Source of the DNA: CAZGMJ01 sp964526785
Lineage (GTDB): Bacteria > Planctomycetota > Phycisphaerae > Sedimentisphaerales > Anaerobacaceae
Length of the DNA: 64,000 bases
Direction: 5' to 3'
NCBI GenBank assembly: GCA_964526785.1
Contig: CAZGMJ010000001.1
Span: forward strand, 124,001 to 188,000
Shown: piece by piece, positions 35,023-43,018 of the stretch
How the letters are laid out: each line of letters opens with the position of its first letter
Position numbering within the stretch: the first letter of the stretch is position 1
Notes under the pieces: generated by a model
What the model was told of the DNA's origin: nothing
What the model saw: only the letters and a program-made list of their open reading frames with translations
The model's database searches: none
Position numbers and translations under genes: made by a program

Positions 35023-35143
35023 ATTGTGGTCCGGCCGAAGATGAAGTTCCGAAATATCAAGCACGAACCCGGGACAATCGCGAATGATCGAACAGTTCGA
35101 TCTCTAAACTCGACGGCACGCGCCCTTTTCGTTCATTTTCCCA

Positions 35144-36643
35144 TCAAATCTTCTGCGTCGTATCGGATTCGATACTTGGGTTTCGTCCAGCAGCAGCCAC
35201 GATTCTGCGTCCGCGCTTCTGGGTTGCATATACGCCGGCGAGCAATGCCCGGGCTTTGATGATCGTCTCATCCCACTCGGCCTGCGGTTCAGAATCTGCA
35301 ACGATACCGCCGCCCGTCTGTACGAAAGCCTTCTGCCTGATGATGATAGCAGTCCGTATGGCGATGTTCAAGGATGCGTTGCCGTCTACGCCTATATATC
35401 CGATGCTGCCCGTATACAGGCCCCGGGCGGTCGGTTCGATCTCCTCGATAATCTCCATTGCGCGCAATTTGGGAGCGCCGGTGATGGATCCTCCCGGAAA
35501 CATCGCCCGCAGAACATCGCTCAACGTGATGCCTGCCCGGAGCGTGCCGCCGACGGTTGCAACAGCATGGAACACCGTCGCAAACGTCTCGATCGTGCGG
35601 CCCTGCAGGACGCTGCGCGTTCCGGGTAGGCAAATCCTCGCCACATCGTTGCGTTCAAGATCAACGATCATGTTCAACTCGGCCTGCTCTTTTTCGCTTT
35701 CGATAAGCTCGGCGCGGTTCCTGCCGTTGATCGCCTCGGCCTGCTCAGCGCCCACAAGCCCGGCATTGACCCGCGCACGTGTCCCCTTGATGGGTTTCGT
35801 CCGGATCAGGCCGTCTTTGATCTCGACAAACAACTCCGGCGACGTGCTGACGATCTGGAAATCCCCCGCATCTATATAGGCCGCCTGCGGGCTGGAGTTG
35901 TGCAGGTTCTCCCAATGGAACAGGCTGACCGGCGCAGCATCGCAATCACATTCGAAACGCTGCGAGAAGTTGATCTGATACACGTCCCCGTCATATATAT
36001 GCCGCCTGATCTTCCTGAACATCCGCATGAAATACTCACGGGGCATGTTGCAGCGGATATGCGAGAAATCTATCGCGCCATGATGTATCGCTTCGCCTCT
36101 GACAATGGGACCGCGTGTACTCCGGGCTTTGCTGAGCATTTCCTCAAGACGGTTGATCTTCCTGTTTGGCGTTTGAGCGTCTTCCGGCAGATGGAGAGCG
36201 ATCAGATAGAAGACGCTGTCAATATGATCATACGCTATGAACTGATCGTAGAAGCATAGGCGAATCAACGGCAAACCAATGTCGTCAATTGCCTTTGCAG
36301 CTGTTCCCGCGATGTGGTGTCCAAGATCATAAGCAAAGTACCCAATCCAGCCGCCTTTGAATATCCCGTCCGGCAGGGCACCGCCTCCTTCGAGTCTGTA
36401 TCTGCCGAGCAGGGCGTCAAGTTGCTCAAGCGGATGTTCCTGGCCGTGCCCGAACGCAAATATCTCCCGCGGTTCCGCAGCCCAGTAGCTGAACCGCCCA
36501 CCGGCTGCAGCGGCGGAGTTGCCGCCCAGAATCGACGGAGATTCGAGCTGAGAATACACTTCTGTCAGGGCAGGCAAGGGGGGGCTTTGCTCAGACCTTC
36601 GCCAGAATAGCCTGCAGGACGTCTTCGTGTGCATCTCAGCCAT
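35144..36643 (-). CDS. pabB: Aminodeoxychorismate synthase component I (chorismate-binding)
   Basis: A 499-residue enzyme converting chorismate and ammonia to 4-amino-4-deoxychorismate. The chorismate-binding domain shows GDVYQINFSQRFE, TKPIKGTRARV, EKEQAELNMIVDLERNDVAR, FPGGSITGAPKLRAMEII and YTGSIGYI. An N-terminal domain (about 1-200) resembles the anthranilate synthase I N-terminus. Anthranilate synthase is the alternative, but the NFSQRFE region and the neighbour PabC favour PabB. No glutaminase (PabA) gene is present in the window. The start at 36643 has GGGAGG 3-4 bases upstream; three codons later (36634) is also possible. Confidence 0.88.
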   Translation of the reverse strand: MAEMHTKTSCRLFWRRSEQSPPLPALTEVYSQLESPSILGGNSAAAAGGRFSYWAAEPREIFAFGHGQEHPLEQLDALLGRYRLEGGGALPDGIFKGGWIGYFAYDLGHHIAGTAAKAIDDIGLPLIRLCFYDQFIAYDHIDSVFYLIALHLPEDAQTPNRKINRLEEMLSKARSTRGPIVRGEAIHHGAIDFSHIRCNMPREYFMRMFRKIRRHIYDGDVYQINFSQRFECDCDAAPVSLFHWENLHNSSPQAAYIDAGDFQIVSTSPELFVEIKDGLIRTKPIKGTRARVNAGLVGAEQAEAINGRNRAELIESEKEQAELNMIVDLERNDVARICLPGTRSVLQGRTIETFATVFHAVATVGGTLRAGITLSDVLRAMFPGGSITGAPKLRAMEIIEEIEPTARGLYTGSIGYIGVDGNASLNIAIRTAIIIRQKAFVQTGGGIVADSEPQAEWDETIIKARALLAGVYATQKRGRRIVAAAGRNPSIESDTTQKI

Positions 36644-36834
36644 ACGCCTCCCAGACGAGTGAGTGCCATTGTGCGTGCGCCCTGTACACTTAAGCCGCCA
36701 ACACGTCGAGTCGTTAGTTCGGTCGTTTGTCACAACCACAGCCCGGCCGAGCAGGAGAAGTTGGCCCGCTCGCCCTGTCTTGCCCGTGGTTCTGGATGAA
36801 CATCAGCATCTGTTGCGGGCTATGTGAAGTTGTC

Positions 36835-37284
36835 TCACATCCAGCGTCGGACACGCCTCTTATAGTCGTGGAATTTGTCTCCGAAGGTCTCTTTCAGAGC
36901 CTGTTCCTCAGCCGGTATGTAATGAAACCTGGCGATGGCGTAGAACGCAATCGGCGAGATCAACGCGATAACACTGCCCAGCCCGACCGCCGTACCCGCC
37001 AGTATCGCGATCATGCCGAGATACATCGGGTTGCGCGTAAACAGAAACGGCCCCTTTTCGATCAATGCGCTCGATTGTTCGAAGGGCTTGACGGTGGTCT
37101 TCTTGTGCTTGAACAGATGATCCGCCCAGAGATTCAGCCAGATTCCGAGGGCGATCAGCAGTACGCCTATATAGCGATATGGCCCTGGGATCATACGCAA
37201 CGACGGCAGCGAGAAGTTCAGTGCCACCGCCAGCAGCAGGCACAGGACAAAATAGATCGGCGGTGTTATCTTCCTTTTCTGCAT
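36835..37284 (-). CDS. Isoprenylcysteine methyltransferase-like membrane protein (ICMT/PEMT family)
   Basis: A 149-residue membrane protein with about four helices (YFVLCLLLAVALNF, YIGVLLIALGIWLNLWA, YLGMIAILAGTAVGLG and the following segment). The signature RNPMYLGM and the C-terminal EEQALKETFGDKFHDYKRRV are those of the ICMT/phospholipid-methyltransferase family, which uses SAM to methylate lipids or isoprenylated thiols. The acceptor cannot be predicted. It lies 39 bp downstream of the gene at 37324-38415 on the same strand. Confidence 0.85.
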   Translation of the reverse strand: MQKRKITPPIYFVLCLLLAVALNFSLPSLRMIPGPYRYIGVLLIALGIWLNLWADHLFKHKKTTVKPFEQSSALIEKGPFLFTRNPMYLGMIAILAGTAVGLGSVIALISPIAFYAIARFHYIPAEEQALKETFGDKFHDYKRRVRRWM

Positions 37285-37323
37285 GTTTATTTGCTCGCGG
37301 GCATTCCGGCCCGGCCGCGCCTG

Positions 37324-38415
37324 CTATGTGGCGACGGTGCTGTCCCGTTGTGTTTCGAAGAATTGTGAGGCCTGGTTTACACTGTCAAAGACGCGTGTGG
37401 CGGTCTGCGTTACAAAGACCGAAGGACTCTGTTTGGCCGCCCAGATAACGTAGACCTCTTTGGCTGCCTCATGTGCATGCTGCAACTCGCGCTCAACACC
37501 GCTCGAAATCGCCGCCCGACCGTCGGCCAGAGGGGGAATGAAACTCACAATCATCTCCGACTGGTCGATCAGCATGAAATCCCTGGCGTATGTCTGGCTG
37601 TTAATGTCGCGAGATATCTGGCGGATTTCATCTACCGACATCGTCACCGTTCGGCCGCACGCTTCCATGTCTATCCGGTGGAAGCCTTCGGCGACGGCCT
37701 GTTCGGCCTTGTGGGGCAGATAGGATTCCTCCAGGTCGCCCGGGTCGAAGCAGATGAAATATTCCTTCATCTGCCGGCGGAACGCGTCGATTTCCTCACG
37801 CACCACGGGCAGATCGGCCACAGCCGTCATCGGAAAACTCAGATACGCTCGCGCCCGCTGCCGCTCGAAGGCAAGCCGGTAGAAAGTCTCGCTGGTCGTC
37901 TCGTCGATGCCTCTGGCAAGGCAGTAGAAGGGCGTCTTTTCGTCGATGCCCTTGCACAGCATATCGGTTCCGATGATCTCTTCTTCCCGCCAGACGATCA
38001 GGTCTTTCAGCGAGTGTTCAACGGAATGCTCGGCCAGCAGCCGCCCGTGCAGGGCCGTTACCCCGTCGATAAGGCAGATGTACATGTCCGCCCCGAGTTG
38101 CCGCATCTGGTCGAAATCGACGGCGGGAAACAGACCGTGCCGCCACCGAAAAGTCGCGTGCGTATTGACGATGAGGTTGGGGACCTGCCGCGATTTGGCG
38201 ATGATATCTTTAAAGACGCTTCGACGCAGTGAACTGAGCCTCTTCATCGATACATCGAGGATCTTCCCGGGCGGAATGTCCGGCGCCTCAGCGTACATCA
38301 TATCCCCGACGTTGCAGAGCAGCACCTCAGTGCCTTTGGAACCGGCCAGTCCGCAGACCTCTTCCAGGTAGCTCTTCTTGTCGATACCGACCATGCCTGT
38401 TACTGCAACAATCAT
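37324..38415 (-). CDS. Kinase-like/nucleoside-deoxyribosyltransferase-like fusion protein of unknown function
   Basis: A 363-residue soluble protein. The first 190 residues begin MIVAVTGMVGIDKKSYLEEV, which aligns with the P-loop start of adenylate-kinase-type NTPases but has Asp-Lys-Lys-Ser where GxGKT is expected. A PNLIVNTHATFRWR strand and a YICLIDGV strand fit the same fold. From residue 192 (AYLSFPMTAVADLP) to about 335 the sequence resembles nucleoside 2-deoxyribosyltransferase: FICFDPGDLEE in the middle, and SSGVERELQHAHEAAKEVYV near the end. No enzymatic activity can be assigned. AGAAGG precedes the ATG. It is followed by the ICMT-like gene. Confidence 0.6.
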   Translation of the reverse strand: MIVAVTGMVGIDKKSYLEEVCGLAGSKGTEVLLCNVGDMMYAEAPDIPPGKILDVSMKRLSSLRRSVFKDIIAKSRQVPNLIVNTHATFRWRHGLFPAVDFDQMRQLGADMYICLIDGVTALHGRLLAEHSVEHSLKDLIVWREEEIIGTDMLCKGIDEKTPFYCLARGIDETTSETFYRLAFERQRARAYLSFPMTAVADLPVVREEIDAFRRQMKEYFICFDPGDLEESYLPHKAEQAVAEGFHRIDMEACGRTVTMSVDEIRQISRDINSQTYARDFMLIDQSEMIVSFIPPLADGRAAISSGVERELQHAHEAAKEVYVIWAAKQSPSVFVTQTATRVFDSVNQASQFFETQRDSTVAT

Positions 38416-38510
38416 GCCTTCTGTCCAATCCGTGTTTTCGTCATCCTGCAGTCTGATGGGCAGGCCGACACAATCTTGATAAGCCGGTTCGTGCGGGACA
38501 ATACGCGCAA

Positions 38511-39605
38511 TCAGAGATTCATCAGTCGCTGCTGCTTGTCGTGCTCCTGCAGAGCGGCAACCAGCTCGCTCATATCACCGGCCATAATTCGGTCGAGACT
38601 GTACAGCGAAAGATTGATTCTGTGATCGGTTACGCGATTCTGTGGATAGTTGTAGGTTCTGATCTTCTGCGAGCGGTCGCCCGAACCGATCATCGTCTTG
38701 CGCTGCGAGTCGCGCTCGGCCCGCTTCTGGCTTTCGAAATGCTCATAAAGACGGCTCCGCAGCACGCGCCACGCCTTCGCGCGGTTCTTGTGCTGACTCT
38801 TCTCGTCCTGCATACTGACCGTAATGCCGGTCGGCAGGTGCTCGAGCTTGATGGCGCTGCTGACCTTGTTAACGTTCTGCCCGCCCGGACCGCTTGAACG
38901 ACACACGTGTTCGACCACGTCGTCCGGGGCGATCTCGATATCCACCTCTTCGGGTTCAGGCAGCACCGCCACCGTCGCCGCCGAGGTATGTATTCGGCCC
39001 TGAGACTCGGTTTCCGGGACACGCTGCACGCGATGCCCGCCGCCCTCGTAGCCAAGCTCGGCCCAGACGCCGTTGCCCTTGATTCCAATGATAACCTCGC
39101 GAAACCCCCCCATCTCGCTCGCACTGAATTCCAATTGTTCGACCTTCCACTTGCGGCTTTCCGCGTAATGCATGTACATGTTGTAAAGATCACGCGCAAA
39201 TAGAGCCGCTTCGTCCCCACCCGTACCGGCCCGAATTTCCAGAATGACCGACGCGACGTGCATGTCGTCAGCCATCACCAGCGTGTCCTGTATCTCTTCC
39301 AGAAGTCGCGCAGTTGCGCCGTCGAGTTTCTCCACCTCCTCGGCCGCCAGAGCTCTCAGTTCTTCATCCGTCGAATCATCCTCCAGCATCTGACGGGCAT
39401 CCGCCAGTTCGTCCCGCATCTGTCTGTACTGGCGGTATTTACCGACGAGGGCCTTGAGTTTGCCCTGCTCCTTCGAGAGCTTGATAAGTTTGACTGAATC
39501 GGTGGCGTTGGCTGGATCGGCGATCTGACGTTCGAGTTCGCTGTAGTGCTGCTCGATCTCAGCTAACTTCGTCAACATGCTGTCTGTGGCCTGCGTCGTG
39601 GACAT
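38511..39605 (-). CDS. prfA: Peptide chain release factor 1
   Basis: A 364-residue class I release factor. The catalytic GGQ lies in SSGPGGQNVNKVSSAIKLEH. The recognition loop has P-E-T in RVPETESQGRIHTS, where RF2 would carry SPF, so this is RF1, recognising UAA and UAG. Length is normal. It follows rpmE by 105 bp on the same strand, the common rpmE-prfA order. Downstream prmC is absent here; the next gene is the unknown fusion protein. Confidence 0.97.
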   Translation of the reverse strand: MSTTQATDSMLTKLAEIEQHYSELERQIADPANATDSVKLIKLSKEQGKLKALVGKYRQYRQMRDELADARQMLEDDSTDEELRALAAEEVEKLDGATARLLEEIQDTLVMADDMHVASVILEIRAGTGGDEAALFARDLYNMYMHYAESRKWKVEQLEFSASEMGGFREVIIGIKGNGVWAELGYEGGGHRVQRVPETESQGRIHTSAATVAVLPEPEEVDIEIAPDDVVEHVCRSSGPGGQNVNKVSSAIKLEHLPTGITVSMQDEKSQHKNRAKAWRVLRSRLYEHFESQKRAERDSQRKTMIGSGDRSQKIRTYNYPQNRVTDHRINLSLYSLDRIMAGDMSELVAALQEHDKQQRLMNL

Positions 39606-39710
39606 GGCTCAACCAGTGCAAAAAAATACAGCGGTCGGCAAACGACGAACAACCGGCGCCGAAGCCGGAACTGGACGTCAGGGGCCAAACGCTGTCTTGA
39701 AGGAGAGCAG

Positions 39711-39944
39711 TTATTGCTTCTGCTCTTTGGAACCCTTCTTGAGATAGCTCTTGCCGTATTTCTTCTGGAAACGTTCGATGCGGCCTGCCGTATCGACGAA
39801 CTTCTGCTTGCCCGTGTAGAACGGATGGCACATCGAGCATATCTCGGCGTGTATCTCGTCGGTTGTGCTGCGCGTCTCAAATGAGTTGCCGCAGCCGCAA
39901 CGGACCGTAACTTTTTCGTATTTGGGATGAATATCTTTCTTCAT
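39711..39944 (-). CDS. rpmE: 50S ribosomal protein L31
   Basis: A 77-residue ribosomal protein starting MKKDIHPKYEKVTVRCGCG. The cysteine pattern CGCG ... CSMCHPFYTG shows the zinc-binding form of L31 (C+ type). ATG at 39944 is taken because L31 begins MKKDIHP; two codons upstream is also open. AAGGA lies about 10 bases before the ATG. A near-consensus promoter is directly upstream, and prfA follows. Confidence 0.96.
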   Translation of the reverse strand: MKKDIHPKYEKVTVRCGCGNSFETRSTTDEIHAEICSMCHPFYTGKQKFVDTAGRIERFQKKYGKSYLKKGSKEQKQ

Positions 39945-39977
39945 AGGCAAAAATCCTTACAATTTCCAAAACTTAAT

Positions 39978-40005
39978 ATTATAATGACCTCCAACGGTTT
40001 TTCAA
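39978..40005 (-). promoter_or_regulatory. Sigma-70-like promoter of rpmE-prfA
   Basis: On the minus strand TTGAAA (40005-40000) is followed, after 16 bases, by the perfect -10 box TATAAT (39983-39978). The predicted transcript would begin about 25 bases before the L31 ATG. Confidence 0.65.
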
Positions 40006-40236
40006 CAGGAAATTCAACGTTTTTCATGCGTTGATCGAAGCGGAAGGATTCCCCCCTGTAGCCTGCAGTGACCGCCTTGAACGAGACGCTGGCTTATGCC
40101 CTTGCAAGGCCTGTCGGCCAAAAAGGCGTGCAAATTGTGCAATGGCACTGAATGTCTGTGCTTTTTTTAACGATAATAGGGGGAGTCTGCTATACGTTGA
40201 CGGACAGGTTTATCGGTCGTATATGGAGATGTTGTG

Positions 40237-41037
40237 ATGCAGATCAAGTATGTCGTCTCTACCATGGTCTTTTGGGGACGCGAACACCACTTGTCGTTCG
40301 AGCAGGAATGTCAGTATCTCAAATCACTCGGCTTTGGCATTGAATTGTGGCCGACGATCAAAGGCCACGAGGAATGCCGCTATCAGCGGCGCAACTGGCC
40401 TCGATTGACCGCCGCCACTCAGGGTATGCTGGTTTCACTGCGTTCACGCACAGACAAACCGACGCTCGATCAGTGGAATGAGCAGCTCGAATGTGCCAGA
40501 CTTCTCGATGCGCACGTCGTAACCGATCTCGATAGTATGGGCGTATTGAAAGGCGGCAAACCGAACGGCACAGGTTTTGGTGATGAAGTGGTGAAGCTGG
40601 CTGATGAGCACGGCGTGAAACTGTGTGTCGAAACCGGCAGACTTCCCGTCATCAGACAGATCGGCGAGCGATATCCTTCGCTCTGGTATTGCCTGGATAC
40701 CGGTTATGCCAACCTTGACACCGACAATACGTTCAAGCAGTACGTGGACGAATTGGCGCCGCGTGTCGCCCATCTGCACCTGACCGACAACTATGGCCAG
40801 ATGGATGACCACGAACCGCCCGGCCTTCAGGGTGGAATCGAGCGATCCAACTGGGACTACCTGCTTGAGAGCCTGGACCGGCATGACAACGAGATCATCG
40901 GCTCGTTTGAGATGTGCCCCTGTGCGCCGAGCGTCCTGATCCGCCAGGCCAGTGAGTTCCTCTTCGACAAACTCCAGTGGCCGAACCGCCCGCACGACAC
41001 CGCCGAACAGGTTACCGACAAGTACCGACCCGCCTAA
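40237..41037 (+). CDS. Sugar phosphate isomerase/epimerase family protein (xylose-isomerase-like TIM barrel)
   Basis: A 266-residue AP-endonuclease-2/xylose-isomerase-like TIM barrel. The barrel strands can be traced at YVVSTMVFWG, GFGIELWPT, LCVETGRLPV, WYCLDTGYANL and VAHLHLTDN, the last carrying metal-ligand residues typical of the family (H-x-H near 187-189, then D and the ETG glutamate). Many members are epimerases or keto-sugar isomerases, or endonuclease IV relatives; the substrate is unknown. GGAG is 8 bases upstream of the ATG at 40237; a GTG at 40234 is equally readable. A strong terminator follows. Confidence 0.85.
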   Translation: MQIKYVVSTMVFWGREHHLSFEQECQYLKSLGFGIELWPTIKGHEECRYQRRNWPRLTAATQGMLVSLRSRTDKPTLDQWNEQLECARLLDAHVVTDLDSMGVLKGGKPNGTGFGDEVVKLADEHGVKLCVETGRLPVIRQIGERYPSLWYCLDTGYANLDTDNTFKQYVDELAPRVAHLHLTDNYGQMDDHEPPGLQGGIERSNWDYLLESLDRHDNEIIGSFEMCPCAPSVLIRQASEFLFDKLQWPNRPHDTAEQVTDKYRPA

Positions 41038-41094
41038 GCCGCAGTTCGGAAGCGCCACCACCTCTCAACTGAGAGGCGGATTACCATAGAAAGT

Positions 41095-41126
41095 GGCCGG
41101 GTTCCATAAAGCCCGGCCTGTTTTAT
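41095..41126 (+). terminator. Intrinsic terminator after the TIM-barrel gene
   Basis: A perfect 7-bp GC-rich stem (GGCCGGG at 41095-41101 and CCCGGCC at 41112-41118) with a 10-base loop is followed by TGTTTTAT. It ends transcription of the gene stopping at 41037 and insulates the lipoprotein gene starting at 41356. The remaining bases of the 41038-41355 gap show nothing further. Confidence 0.75.
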
Positions 41127-41355
41127 GTTACCACCCGCCGGCTTCCCGCCTCTACCATATATACGGACGGTGCGCACGAGCCTGATCGCCGGCTCCGCCG
41201 TTTTTATGCATTACTGTGCGACGGATTCGGCCTTGATTGCCCGTCGGCATAAGATCAAAAGAATTGACAGCAGGGCGGAAAACAGGCAAAATAACGAAGT
41301 CGAAAAAGTTGATTCTATGACCTTTTGTGTATTCGTTTTGCGGGAGGCGCAAATT

Positions 41356-42003
41356 ATGAGAACGACGCTATTGGTATTACTGGCAGCCTCAGCTATGGTT
41401 CTGGCGGGCTGTGCTTCAGGCGAGAGTTATGTCAAGCCCGGATTTGAATTCGCGCAGATCGAAGAGGTCGCAGTCGTGGACGTCCAGGGCGATGTCCGAA
41501 ACGAGGCGGTCAAGAACCAGATCGCCGACTTCTTCAACATGGAACTGCTTAAGAAAGGCTACACGCCCGTCGAACGGGCCCACATCCAGACGCTGCTCAA
41601 AGAGCAGGAATTCCAGAGCTCCGAGATGACTAGCCAGGTCGGGATGGCCAAAGCCGGAGAGATCCTTAATGTGCCTGCTGTGATGATGGTGAGCATCCCG
41701 AATTTCGGCGAGGAGATCAGTGTGACCGCCAAGATGGTGGACGTCCAGAGCGGCTCGATTCTCTGGATGGGTACGGGGGAGGGCAATACGGGTCGGACCT
41801 TGGGAACGATCTTCGGCGCTGCTGCCGGCGCCGCTGCCGGCGCTGCCGTTAGCGGCAGGGACGACCGCGTAATCGGCGGTGTCGCAGGTGGAGTCATGGG
41901 TGGCGTGGCCGGTAGGGCGTTATCACCTCAGAAGGCCAAGAAGGTCAAGGAAGTCGTCGGGAAGATATGCAAGAGCCTGCCGCAACGCACTGCGGGCAAA
42001 TAG
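41356..42003 (+). CDS. CsgG-like/DUF799-like lipoprotein with C-terminal glycine zipper
   Basis: A 215-residue lipoprotein. The signal ends VLAGC (cysteine about residue 18). Residues 25-140 resemble CsgG/curli-type or LPS-assembly CsgG-like proteins: EEVAVVDVQGDVRNEAVKNQ, FNMELLKKGYTPVERAHIQT, LLKEQEFQSSEMTSQVG and GEISVTAKMVDVQSGSILW-type strands. The C-terminal third is a glycine zipper (AAAGAAAGAAVSGRDDRVIGG and onwards), able to insert into a membrane. True CsgG pores lack such a zipper. GGGAGG stands 8 bases before the ATG at 41356, excluding the 77-codon upstream extension. A second glycine-zipper lipoprotein is the next gene, convergent. Confidence 0.75.
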   Translation: MRTTLLVLLAASAMVLAGCASGESYVKPGFEFAQIEEVAVVDVQGDVRNEAVKNQIADFFNMELLKKGYTPVERAHIQTLLKEQEFQSSEMTSQVGMAKAGEILNVPAVMMVSIPNFGEEISVTAKMVDVQSGSILWMGTGEGNTGRTLGTIFGAAAGAAAGAAVSGRDDRVIGGVAGGVMGGVAGRALSPQKAKKVKEVVGKICKSLPQRTAGK

Positions 42004-42150
42004 CGAGCATCAAGAGGGCCCGGCGGCAGATCGTCGTTGTCGGCTCTGTGACTACACAATACGATGGGCCCAGCGCAGACTGCAATGCCTGCTTCTGCCT
42101 CATGCGTTGGGTATTGTACGCTAGACGATCCGCCCGCATTGACCGCGGGA

Positions 42151-42579
42151 CTACCAGCCGTAAACCTGCTTTAACTGCTCTTCGCTGGGCATCGTCGCGT
42201 AATACTCCCCGCGCGGGCCTTCATAGCCGCTACCCTTCTTCTTCAGCTTGACGGTATAGATCGAGCCGTTGCTGTTCGTGATATCGACCGTAACCGTGTT
42301 GGCTTCCTCTGCAGCCTTGGCCGCTGCTTCGGCTTCCTCCTCGGCCTTCTTCGCCTTCTTCTTGTCGGATTGGTTTCCGATGAGATAGCCGCCGAGGGCT
42401 CCGACACCAGCCCCGATCAACGTTCCTTCCGTGTTGCCGCCGATGGCCTGTCCTGCGGCAGCACCGCCCGCTGCGCCAACGACTGTGCCTGTCTGAGCGT
42501 CGCTTTCACATCCCGCGAATACCGACAGCAGAAGACTCGCGATCATAATCATAACGATGGTTCTTGTTCTTGCACGCAT
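42151..42579 (-). CDS. Glycine-zipper lipoprotein (Rick_17kDa/YMGG-like)
   Basis: A 142-residue lipoprotein. The lipobox is SVFAGC. Residues 28-68 are a glycine zipper of two helices (VVGAAGGAAAGQAIGG and GTLIGAGVGALGGYLIG). Next comes a short, highly charged Lys/Ala/Glu helix (about 70-93), and then a compact C-terminal domain (TVDITNSNGSIYTVKLKKKG ... GPRGEYYATMPSEEQLKQVYG). The last 45 residues are unlike the usual family. AAGGAGG lies 6 bases before the ATG, and a promoter lies upstream. Role probably in the outer membrane or periplasm. Confidence 0.8.
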   Translation of the reverse strand: MRARTRTIVMIMIASLLLSVFAGCESDAQTGTVVGAAGGAAAGQAIGGNTEGTLIGAGVGALGGYLIGNQSDKKKAKKAEEEAEAAAKAAEEANTVTVDITNSNGSIYTVKLKKKGSGYEGPRGEYYATMPSEEQLKQVYGW

Positions 42580-42646
42580 ACGAAACCTCCTTAGCCGTCT
42601 CGAGCCCCGGAGGACTCACACCAAACATATCCTGATCGTCAATGTT

Positions 42647-42678
42647 AGTATACCAGTGCGTTGCTTGCCAAGCAACGC
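42647..42678 (-). promoter_or_regulatory. Promoter with overlapping 9-bp inverted repeat upstream of the glycine-zipper gene
   Basis: TTGCTT (42675-42670) and TATACT (42652-42647) are spaced 17 bases apart on the minus strand. A perfect 9-bp inverted repeat with a 3-base loop (42658-42666 and 42670-42678) covers the -35 box and part of the spacer, so it may be an operator. It lies in the 439-base divergent gap (42580-43018) between this gene and the oxidoreductase gene; no other feature is seen in that gap. Confidence 0.5.
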
Positions 42679-43018
42679 CATAGGGCCATATTTTCGGACT
42701 GCCCGGACTTGTCCCATGTATCCTCTGTCGGCAATTGCCGCGGAAAACGATTAGCTCAAATGGTGCTTGCACCCCGCTCGAAAAAGACACAAATGGTCAT
42801 ATCATTGGCGTTGGTCGCTGCGTCTTTACAGTAGAAAGCGATCGCTGCTTTGATAGTGGAGATGCTTGTTGAGTCCGTTTTGGTGCCTGCAAGCCGTCTT
42901 GTAGACACGTCCACGGACTCGCAGCCTCGGATACTCTAATCGAAATGCACCCGGAATGCCGCCGGGCAATCAGCGCCGAAGGTCTGCGCGGCCCGGCCAA
43001 AGAAAAAGGAGTAGAGAA

